64,000 bases of DNA from Roseibium alexandrii DFL-11. Lineage in GTDB: Bacteria > Pseudomonadota > Alphaproteobacteria > Rhizobiales > Stappiaceae. The position numbers were made by a program, and so were the translations under genes. The DNA lies in the NCBI RefSeq assembly GCF_000158095.2, contig NZ_CM011002.1:3762703-3826702 (forward strand), in the 5' to 3' direction. The notes beneath the pieces were generated by a model. It ran no database searches. It saw only the letters and a list, made by a program, of their open reading frames with translations, and was not told the DNA's origin. Below are positions 57,462 through 64,000 of the stretch, in pieces. Every line of letters starts with the position of its first letter. The stretch's first letter is position 1.

Positions 57462-59264
57462 TCACCTTCTGGCACAAAAGACATCCCGCAAACCTGGCCG
57501 TGACCAGCTGGCGTTTTGGAGCTGACCTTTCAGCACATGCCCCTGGGCCTCGAAATAAAATGTATTCGCTCCTCCCTGACGCTGAAGGGTGACGGCACCA
57601 TATCCCATTTCGGCAACCGTTGCCGTCTGACCATCCGGCGAGAAGACGACATTGAGATCAATGCCCGCCGTGCATAGATAGTCTGCCACATTGCCGCGCG
57701 CCGCCTGCTGCGGATAGGCCTGCGGAGAATTTAAACCTCCGACGCTTCCTGGGGGGACCGGACCTGCCGGCAATTGCCCTGGCTGGCCATCAAACGTGTT
57801 TCCAAAGCCGCCAGGCGCAGAGCCCGGCGCCCCTTGAACAACCACTTCGCGATAGGGTGTGCGGCTCACATAAATGCCCCGGCATTGGCCGTTGGCACCG
57901 CGCACGGTCCATGCGTGGGAGACGTAGGTTTGCTGCTCCAGGATCTGACCCGGCTCGAGCCGGGCATAGGGACGCTCACCGCCACGATAGTCGACCCAGT
58001 TCACCTCAATCACTTCAGCGCTTGAGTTGCGGAAGATGATTTCACCCGGCCTTTCAGCTTCTAAAGAGCGGACACGGCCCAGTTCAGAACATGCGAGGTC
58101 CGAGCTCGGATCCTGACCCGGTGCAAGCCCGTTGTCGGACACGATCTGCTGCGGAACCGCACATGTTGCAACAAACAGGCGGACTGGGTTCGCGCTTCCT
58201 CTCAAGGACACTGTGTAAGGCGGCAACCCTTCGACAGTGATCGACAGTTCCGATTGCTGGATCAACGCCTGCCACAAGGGATCAGTCATCTCCAGTGTCA
58301 CTTGCGGGAGCGATACACCGGCTTCATTGACATTGGAGGACCCGAACGCGCTGTAGCTTGCGGAAAAATCACCTGCAACCAGCGAGACCGTCTGCGGCAT
58401 GCCTTCGATCAATCCGGCCGGAGCCTGCTGGAACGTCACCGCAGCAAAGCCGGACTGCGTGCTGCATTGCGCCCGGAAGTCCCGGTCATCGGTTTGCGGC
58501 ACTGAGTGCTGAAGAACAGACAGTGCCCCGGGTTGGCTGCCCGGCTCGGCGATCCACTCTCGTACTTCGGATGGGGTCAGAAGGACGGCCTGGGTATTGG
58601 CTTGTCCTGAATTACCGGTCTGATTGAGCCGGTCTTGCACCAGATTTTCCAAACCGCCCGGTAAAGCGGCTGTGTCAGTCTGGCCGTCCGGCACGGAAAT
58701 TGGCGTTTCAACCTGTTCTAGTGGCTCCAGCCCCCCGGCCACAGGCTCCAGGGATCCGGAAGGCCCCGTGTCCACCGCAGAAAGATCAACCGGATCCGGG
58801 GATCCAGAGTTCTGGTTCGACTGAGGCGTTTCAGACGTGGCCGTAATTTGCTGCTCAGGAGCACTGGTGCTCGGCCCGGCTGCCACACCGGATCCCGCTC
58901 CGACAACCCGTGCAACGGCACCCGGCTTTTCGTTGCTGGTCACATCGACAAGCAAAGTGTTTCCGCTGCAGATGTTGGCATCCCTGTGCAGAACCCGGCT
59001 GTTTTCCAGTGTGATTTCAAGCTTGATATCGCAAGGAGGCAGCGTGTTGCTGCTGCCGATCGTGTCAATCACAACGCCCTTGTCATCCCGATTGATTATT
59101 GGCCGGTAGCGTTTGTTGAGGGTAACGGACCGGATGCCTGGCTCCGCCGGCTCCACATTGATGCGCAGGGTTTCCGGCGCAGATTGCGCGTTTGCACCAT
59201 TGATCGCGCCGAGCGCGCCAAGACCAAGCAAGGTCACAAGACCTGTGCGGAACAAAATTGACAT
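57462..59264 (-). CDS. Large periplasmic protein with VHL-like and MliC-like domains
   Basis: The 600-residue protein (ATG at 59264) has a signal peptide cleaved after ANAQ, a conserved N-terminal segment (about 30-120), a Ser/Pro/Gln/Gly-rich linker (about 125-230), and a beta-rich middle domain (about 235-375) with the Cys pairs C267 and C367. A stretch at about 408-470 (residues in the ATG 59264 numbering) resembles the von Hippel-Lindau beta domain: FRNSSAEVIEVNWVDYRG, PYARLEPGQ and YVSHAWTVR. The C terminus (about 527-598) resembles the MliC lysozyme-inhibitor fold, with paired cysteines in DYLCTAGID and DVFCARR. A role in binding peptidoglycan enzymes or in envelope defence is inference. 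Confidence 0.65.
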   Translation of the reverse strand: MSILFRTGLVTLLGLGALGAINGANAQSAPETLRINVEPAEPGIRSVTLNKRYRPIINRDDKGVVIDTIGSSNTLPPCDIKLEITLENSRVLHRDANICSGNTLLVDVTSNEKPGAVARVVGAGSGVAAGPSTSAPEQQITATSETPQSNQNSGSPDPVDLSAVDTGPSGSLEPVAGGLEPLEQVETPISVPDGQTDTAALPGGLENLVQDRLNQTGNSGQANTQAVLLTPSEVREWIAEPGSQPGALSVLQHSVPQTDDRDFRAQCSTQSGFAAVTFQQAPAGLIEGMPQTVSLVAGDFSASYSAFGSSNVNEAGVSLPQVTLEMTDPLWQALIQQSELSITVEGLPPYTVSLRGSANPVRLFVATCAVPQQIVSDNGLAPGQDPSSDLACSELGRVRSLEAERPGEIIFRNSSAEVIEVNWVDYRGGERPYARLEPGQILEQQTYVSHAWTVRGANGQCRGIYVSRTPYREVVVQGAPGSAPGGFGNTFDGQPGQLPAGPVPPGSVGGLNSPQAYPQQAARGNVADYLCTAGIDLNVVFSPDGQTATVAEMGYGAVTLQRQGGANTFYFEAQGHVLKGQLQNASWSRPGLRDVFCARR

Positions 59265-59403
59265 GTCAGTCCTGGCAGCCGGGCGCCGCATTGGCGATCT
59301 CCATGAGAGCGCGATGGGATAATCAGTAGCGATTACTTAGGCAAAGTGGCACCGAAAGGGCAAGCCTCCAGTGTTTCTTGCAAGCTTATCAAATAGCAGG
59401 ATC

Positions 59404-59961
59404 TTACCGGGGAGCGCGCTTTGCAAGAATGCGCTGCAACGTGCGCCGGTGCATGTTGAGCCGCCGTGCGGTTTCAGACACGTTGCGGTCACACAGTTCA
59501 TAGACGCGCTGGATATGCTCCCAACGCACTCGGTCTGCCGACATCGGATTTTCCGGTGGTTCAGCCTTGTCTTCCGGTTTCCGTGCCAGAGCAGCGATGA
59601 TGTCATCGGGGTCCGCAGGCTTTGCCAGATAGTCGATTGCGCCCATTTTCACCGCGGTCACCGCAGTCGCGATGTTACCATATCCGGTTAGAATAATGGC
59701 GCGGGCATCAGGACGCCGGGCACGGATTTGCTGGATGACATCCAAACCGTTTCCGTCTTCCAGGCGCATGTCGACAATTGCAAACGCAGGAGCATTGTGG
59801 CTGATTTTGAAGACGGCATCCTGCAATCCGTCAGCCGTCTCCGTGCTGAAGCCACGTTTTTCCATGGCCCGGGCCAGTCTTTGCTGGAAAGGCTTGTCGT
59901 CATCAACGATGAGGAGGCTCTTGTCCTCAAGGCTTTCAATCGAAACAATCGGATCTGTCAT
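59404..59961 (-). CDS. regA: Redox response regulator RegA/ActR/PrrA
   Basis: The 185-residue protein (ATG at 59961) has a receiver domain with acidic DDD at 20-22, phosphoacceptor Asp 64 in AIVDMRLEDG, the LTGYGNIATAV strand and KPAD; then a Pro-rich hinge and a Fis-like HTH ending NVSETARRLNMHRRTLQRILAKRAPR. It is the global regulator of the RegB/RegA redox system. Its partner regB is upstream on the same strand, 99 bases away. Longer starts overlap the intergenic gap and lack family similarity. Confidence 0.95.
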   Translation of the reverse strand: MTDPIVSIESLEDKSLLIVDDDKPFQQRLARAMEKRGFSTETADGLQDAVFKISHNAPAFAIVDMRLEDGNGLDVIQQIRARRPDARAIILTGYGNIATAVTAVKMGAIDYLAKPADPDDIIAALARKPEDKAEPPENPMSADRVRWEHIQRVYELCDRNVSETARRLNMHRRTLQRILAKRAPR

Positions 59962-60060
59962 ACCGCACAACCATTTATTTCTATACGCGGTTACCGCCCG
60001 TCTGGATGAAACTTGGGCAATTATTGCCAAGGCGGAACTGCATTTTCTCTGGTTATGGGG

Positions 60061-61386
60061 CTAATCGGTCGTTTCGTCCACTCCTTGATGCCGTTCAAAG
60101 ACCTCTCGCGGCCAACTGACGCGGATCATGGCGCCTCTGGACCCTGGTCCAAGATTGCCAAGCTGAACCCGGGCACCCGTCCGCTCCAGAAGTGTTTTGG
60201 CAATAAATATCCCAAGCCCCAAGCCGCCGGCCGTGCCCTTGCCCCGTGATTTTCCGCCACGAATTGATACATAAGGGTCGCCGATTTTGCTGAGAATCTC
60301 CTGTGCAAAGCCCGGTCCATCGTCTTCAATGGTCAAGCTCAGTGTCTTGTCGTCCCATGCGGCCGAAACGGTAACACTGGACTTGGCAAAATCGATCGCA
60401 TTTTCAACGAGGTTCCCAAGACCATAACGGATCGCAGCGTTCCGAGTACCGATGGGTTCCGTGCCTTCTCCCTCCAGAACCGGGTGGATCGGCACTCCGG
60501 TTCCACGATACGGATCGATCACATCTTCAATCAGCTGCGACACCGGCATGCTCTGATAAGTCTTGTCCTCTTCACTTGAAAGGCTCGTCAATTGTTTGAG
60601 GATCGTGCGGCAGCGTTCTGCCTGCGATCGGATCAAGGCCACATCTTCGCCGCGGGGGTCTTCGGCATCAAATTCGTCGGAGAGTTCCTTGGCGACGAGA
60701 TAAATCGTTGCCAAAGGCGTGCCGAGTTCGTGCGCCGCTGCCGTTGCCAGCCCGTCCAGAGCATTCAAATGCTGCTCGCGGGCCAAAACGAGTTCTGTCG
60801 CCGCCAAGGCATCGGCCATCTGACGGGCTTCCTCGGCAACGCGAAAGGCATAGATCGCCATGAACACAAGCGTCAAAACCAGCGCGACCCAGATGCCGAC
60901 GGAATAGACCACGGGCAGACGGAACTCATTTCCTAGCGGCCAAGGCAGCGGGAAATGGTAGACCGCAAGAATGCTCGCGCACAGCGTTGCCAACGCGCCC
61001 AAAAGGACCGTGTGACGCGCCGACAAACCAGCCGCAGACACCATGACCGGCGCCATCAGCAAAAACGCAAAGGGATTGCCCAGCCCTCCGGTGAGGAAAA
61101 GCAGTCCGCTCATCTGCAGAATGTCGTAACCGAGCTGGATCACACCGCCGCGCTCTGATAGGCGCGTCACCGCAGGAGCTCTGATTTTCAAGAAGATATT
61201 GAGCCAAGCCGACATTGCGACGAGCGCAAAGGCAGGCACTGCCGGCAATGGATACCCAAGTCCCACATGGACTGCGAGCAAAGCGATGGTTTGACCGCCG
61301 ATCGCCAGCCAGCGAAGGCGAACCAGCGTATCGAGTTTCAGATGCCTGTGTTGCAGGAGGACGGTGGAAGTCGGATCATCAGCCAT
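60061..61386 (-). CDS. regB: Redox sensor histidine kinase RegB/ActS/PrrB
   Basis: The 441-residue kinase has six membrane helices, the quinone-site segment GGLGNPFAF at 100-108, the H-box AAAHELGTPLATI with His 219, and the redox-box Cys 259 in QAERCRTIL. In Rhodobacter capsulatus RegB the corresponding residues are His 225 and Cys 265, so both are shifted by the same 6 positions. The HATPase motifs (NLVENAIDFAK, GxGLGLGIFIA) are present. It should control regA-dependent respiration, nitrogen or carbon genes in response to quinone redox state. Confidence 0.96.
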   Translation of the reverse strand: MADDPTSTVLLQHRHLKLDTLVRLRWLAIGGQTIALLAVHVGLGYPLPAVPAFALVAMSAWLNIFLKIRAPAVTRLSERGGVIQLGYDILQMSGLLFLTGGLGNPFAFLLMAPVMVSAAGLSARHTVLLGALATLCASILAVYHFPLPWPLGNEFRLPVVYSVGIWVALVLTLVFMAIYAFRVAEEARQMADALAATELVLAREQHLNALDGLATAAAHELGTPLATIYLVAKELSDEFDAEDPRGEDVALIRSQAERCRTILKQLTSLSSEEDKTYQSMPVSQLIEDVIDPYRGTGVPIHPVLEGEGTEPIGTRNAAIRYGLGNLVENAIDFAKSSVTVSAAWDDKTLSLTIEDDGPGFAQEILSKIGDPYVSIRGGKSRGKGTAGGLGLGIFIAKTLLERTGARVQLGNLGPGSRGAMIRVSWPREVFERHQGVDETTD

Positions 61387-61572
61387 CTGTCCCTTTTGAT
61401 ACGGTTTTCCGGGCCTGACAAGCCGCCATTCCCCACCCGGCCCTTGTGTCTGGCCCCTCTAAATGGTAGCCAGCCGGGGAATGGTGGTTGTAGGCAGACG
61501 CGGACCTGCAGCCAGTGGGGGCTGCAACGCCCTTTACCTTGAAACAGCACCGCGCAACGGAATTATACAACG

Positions 61573-62076
61573 ATGACCGACACCAATGACGGCGGCGCAG
61601 CCCCGCAGGCGGAAGGCGCCGATGCTGCACCGGGCATGAACATCCTTGGCCAGTACATCAAGGATCTTTCTTTCGAAAACCCGAATGCACCGCGCTCCCT
61701 GATCCAGGGTGAACAGCCGAAGCTCGACATCAATGTCAATGTTGGCGCCCAACAGGTCGGCGACGACCAGTTCGAGGTGATCCTTACCCTGAATGCCAAG
61801 GCAGAACGCCCGGACATGGTGATGTTCAACGTTGAACTGGTCTATGCAGGACTGTTCAAGATCTCTGGCGTTCCTTCAGATCACATGCACCCGTTCGTAA
61901 TGATCGAATGCCCGCGCATGCTGTTCCCGTTCGCTCGCAACATTCTGTCTGAAGCAACCCGCAACGGTGGTTTCCCGCCGCTGATGCTCGACCCGATCGA
62001 TTTTGCGCAGCTTTACCGCCAGAACATGGCCAACCAGGCCGCAGATCAGCAGGCCGGCGAGCAAAAACCGAACTGA
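61573..62076 (+). CDS. secB: Protein-export chaperone SecB
   Basis: The 167-residue tetrameric chaperone has the family pattern IKDLSFENPNAPRSL, NVNVGAQQVGDDQFEVILTLNA, FNVELVYAGLFKISGVP and the C-terminal CPRMLFPFARNILSEATRNGGFPPLMLDPIDFAQLY. It delivers unfolded precursors to SecA. A short Ala-rich N terminus and a Gln/Ala-rich tail are typical of Alphaproteobacteria. It is divergent from regB and followed by a terminator. Confidence 0.96.
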   Translation: MTDTNDGGAAPQAEGADAAPGMNILGQYIKDLSFENPNAPRSLIQGEQPKLDINVNVGAQQVGDDQFEVILTLNAKAERPDMVMFNVELVYAGLFKISGVPSDHMHPFVMIECPRMLFPFARNILSEATRNGGFPPLMLDPIDFAQLYRQNMANQAADQQAGEQKPN

Positions 62077-62097
62077 GCTTTTTCGCCATAAAAGACC

Positions 62098-62132
62098 AAA
62101 ACCCGCACCGGCCTCACCGATGCGGGTTTTTT
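62098..62132. terminator. Intrinsic terminator between secB and maeB
   Basis: AAAACCCGCA at 62098-62107 pairs with TGCGGGTTTT at 62121-62130, extended by a CGG/CCG pair around one mismatch. T and A runs flank both sides, so it can serve secB and the convergent maeB. Confidence 0.88.
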
Positions 62133-62154
62133 GTTGCTCGGGTAAGAACCCGTT

Positions 62155-64000
62155 CTAAGTCACATTGAACGCGGCGATGGCGGCCATGTTGACGATGTCG
62201 CTGTCCTTGGCCCCCAGCGGAACAATCTGGATCGACTTGTCAAACCCGACCAGAAGCGGGCCGATCACCGTTGCGCCTCCAAGCTCCTGCAGCATCTTTG
62301 TCGAGATGGAGGCAGAGTGGAAGGCCGGCATTACGAGAACATTCGCCGGTCCGGACAAACGGCAGAACGGGTAGGCCGCCATACGGTCCATATCGAGCGC
62401 AACGTCAGCAGCCATTTCCCCATCATATTCAAAATCAACCCGGCGCCGGTCGAGGATTTTGACGGCCTCGATGACCTTTTCAGACCGTTCACCACGCGGG
62501 TGTCCGAACGTGGAATAGGCAAGCATTGCAACACGCGGCTCATAGCCGAGTTTACGCGCAACATGCGCTGCTTCTTCGGCGATATCCGCCAGTTCTTCAG
62601 AATTCGGCATGTCAATCACGGCCGTATCGGCCACCAGAACGGTGCGCCCGCGAGCGAGCGCCAGGGAGACACCGATGACCCGATGACCCGGTTTTGGATC
62701 AATGGTTGCCCGGACCGTATCGAGCGCCACGGAATAGTTCCGCGTCAGACCGGTCACCATGGCGTCGGCATCACCGCGCGCCACCATGATCGCGCCCCAA
62801 TAATTCCGGTCGTTGTTGACCATGCGCTGGCAGTCCCGCAGCAAGTATCCGCGCCGCTGCATACGGCCATAGAGGTATTGCGCATAGTCGGCGTTCCGGT
62901 CAGACAGACGCGCATTTTGAATACTGAGGCCTGGTCGGTTGATGTCGATCCCGGCGCGCTCAGCCATGGACTGGATTTCGTCTTCCCGGCCAATGAGGAT
63001 AGCTTCTCCGAGACCCTGACTGACGAAACTTGTAGCCGCGCGGATGGTCGGCTCTTCCTCACCTTCGGCAAACACGACCCGTTTCGGTTGCTGGCGTACC
63101 TTGGAAAAGATCCGCTGCAAGGTGCCGGCGACCGGGTCACGTCGTGCCGAGAGCTGATGCTTGTAGGCTTCCATGTCGACAATCGGCCGCCGGGCAACGC
63201 CTGAATCCATTGCGGCCTGGGCGACGGCTGGCGGAATTGCATGAATGAGGCGCGGATCGAACGGAACTGGAATGATGTATTCCGGACCGAACTTCGGCCG
63301 ATTACCGCGATAGGCGGCTGCGACTTCATCCGGCACTTCCTCGCGCGCAAGCTCGGCCAGGGCGTTGGCGCAGGCAACCTTCATGTCGTCGTTGATCGTG
63401 ATTGCCTGAACATCCAGCGCCCCACGGAAGATGTACGGAAAGCCAAGGACGTTGTTCACCTGGTTTGGATAATCGGACCGGCCGGTCGCGACTATTGCAT
63501 CATCACGTACTTCTGCGGCTTCCTCCGGTGTGATTTCCGGATCCGGATTGGCCATGGCGAAGATGACCGGGTTTGGCGCCATCACGCGCAGCATGTCCGG
63601 CGTCAGCGCGCCTTTCACTGACACGCCAAAGAAAACATCCGCGCCTTTTAGGGCGTCATACAGCGAACGGGCCTTGGTATCGACCGCATGAGCCGACTTC
63701 CATTGGTTCATGCCCTCTTCGCGGCCCTTATAGATCACACCCTTGGTATCGCAGAGCGTTACGTTCTCGTTGGGAATGCCCATCGCCTTGATCAGTTCGA
63801 TACAGGCGATCCCGGCCGCACCCGCACCGTTACAAACGACTTTCGTGTCCTTCATGTCCCTTCCGGTGAGGTGAAGCGCATTGATCAGGCCGGCCGCGGC
63901 AATGATCGCCGTGCCATGCTGGTCGTCATGGAAGACGGGAATGTCCATCAATTCGCGCAGACGCTGCTCGATGATGAAGCAGTCCGGTGCCTTGATATCT
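62155..64000 (-). CDS. maeB: NADP-dependent malic enzyme MaeB, 5' end outside the window
   Basis: The reading frame is open to base 64000 and starts outside; the segment ending DIKAPDCFIIEQRLREL just inside the edge is internal family sequence, so the gene is cut by the window edge. The remaining portion has the malic-enzyme part (MDIPVFHDDQHGTAII, NAD(P) loop VVCNGAGAAGIACIEL, MANPDPEITP) and a C-terminal phosphotransacetylase-like domain (from about LQRIFSKVRQQPKRV, with PTRxxxVGVSLALARG-type pattern). It oxidatively decarboxylates malate to pyruvate with NADPH formation; the PTA-like domain is regulatory in this family. Confidence 0.95.
   Translation of the reverse strand, partial: DIKAPDCFIIEQRLRELMDIPVFHDDQHGTAIIAAAGLINALHLTGRDMKDTKVVCNGAGAAGIACIELIKAMGIPNENVTLCDTKGVIYKGREEGMNQWKSAHAVDTKARSLYDALKGADVFFGVSVKGALTPDMLRVMAPNPVIFAMANPDPEITPEEAAEVRDDAIVATGRSDYPNQVNNVLGFPYIFRGALDVQAITINDDMKVACANALAELAREEVPDEVAAAYRGNRPKFGPEYIIPVPFDPRLIHAIPPAVAQAAMDSGVARRPIVDMEAYKHQLSARRDPVAGTLQRIFSKVRQQPKRVVFAEGEEEPTIRAATSFVSQGLGEAILIGREDEIQSMAERAGIDINRPGLSIQNARLSDRNADYAQYLYGRMQRRGYLLRDCQRMVNNDRNYWGAIMVARGDADAMVTGLTRNYSVALDTVRATIDPKPGHRVIGVSLALARGRTVLVADTAVIDMPNSEELADIAEEAAHVARKLGYEPRVAMLAYSTFGHPRGERSEKVIEAVKILDRRRVDFEYDGEMAADVALDMDRMAAYPFCRLSGPANVLVMPAFHSASISTKMLQELGGATVIGPLLVGFDKSIQIVPLGAKDSDIVNMAAIAAFNVT

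Overview
The window is a contiguous piece of an alphaproteobacterial chromosome, most likely from the Rhizobiales/Stappiaceae (Roseibium/Labrenzia-like). This is an inference from gene order and protein families: hisB-hisH-hisA-hisF-hisE-coaA, trpF-trpB-trpA-accD-folC, hrcA divergent from rph-rdgB-hemW, the RegB/RegA (ActS/ActR) redox pair, a BioMNY biotin transporter, PhaZ, OlsB, a rhizobial-type AccD with a lost zinc ribbon, and moderate-to-high GC. No rRNA, tRNA, CRISPR array, prophage or insertion sequence was recognised.

Layout. 1-2.6 kb: a minus-strand bioM-bioN-bioY operon followed by the start of an AMP-binding acyl-CoA synthetase that runs off the left edge. 2.7-7 kb: a MocR regulator divergent from a LysE exporter, a solute-binding protein, a small DUF1127 protein and a LysR regulator. 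7-10 kb: a minus-strand class III aminotransferase, BKACE and purU operon preceded by two matching operator-like palindromes. 10.2-14.2 kb: an M15-like lipoprotein, a Spx/ArsC-like protein, a membrane adenylate cyclase with a candidate heme anchor and a 2Fe-2S domain, and an ArgE-like deacylase. 14.3-19.6 kb: an oligopeptide-type ABC transporter. 19.6-20.2 kb: an AT-rich gene-free block. 20.2-30.7 kb: a degenerate P1B-type ATPase, a sugar-acid dehydratase, a hybrid histidine kinase, an OlsB-like acyltransferase, PBP1A and a YgjP-type metalloprotease. 30.8-37.9 kb: DUF2852, a PhaZ with an added helix-hairpin-helix tail, hemW-rdgB-rph, hrcA and moeB. 38.2-44.4 kb: the trp-accD-folC cluster, with trpB and trpA separated by two small genes. 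44.4-49.5 kb: an orphan secreted protein, an Ada-like repair protein, and an Lrp regulator divergent from arginase-ornithine cyclodeaminase across a double palindrome. 49.5-55.5 kb: pyrF, the his cluster and coaA. 55.6-64 kb: a chemoreceptor, a large periplasmic protein with a VHL-like domain, regA-regB, secB and most of maeB.

How the genes work together. Most of the window is housekeeping metabolism (Trp, His, pyrimidine, CoA, fatty acid and folate synthesis), interleaved with accessory catabolic and sensory modules. Redox and respiratory sensing recurs: RegB/RegA and the adenylate cyclase with heme- and iron-sulfur-like domains. Arginine, ornithine and proline conversion is encoded by arginase and Ocd under a probable Lrp operator. 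The items most worth a second look are the pseudo-P-type ATPase, the VHL-like periplasmic protein, the redox-type adenylate cyclase, the PhaZ-HhH fusion, a TrpA with Glu at the catalytic Asp position, and several well-formed operator palindromes.
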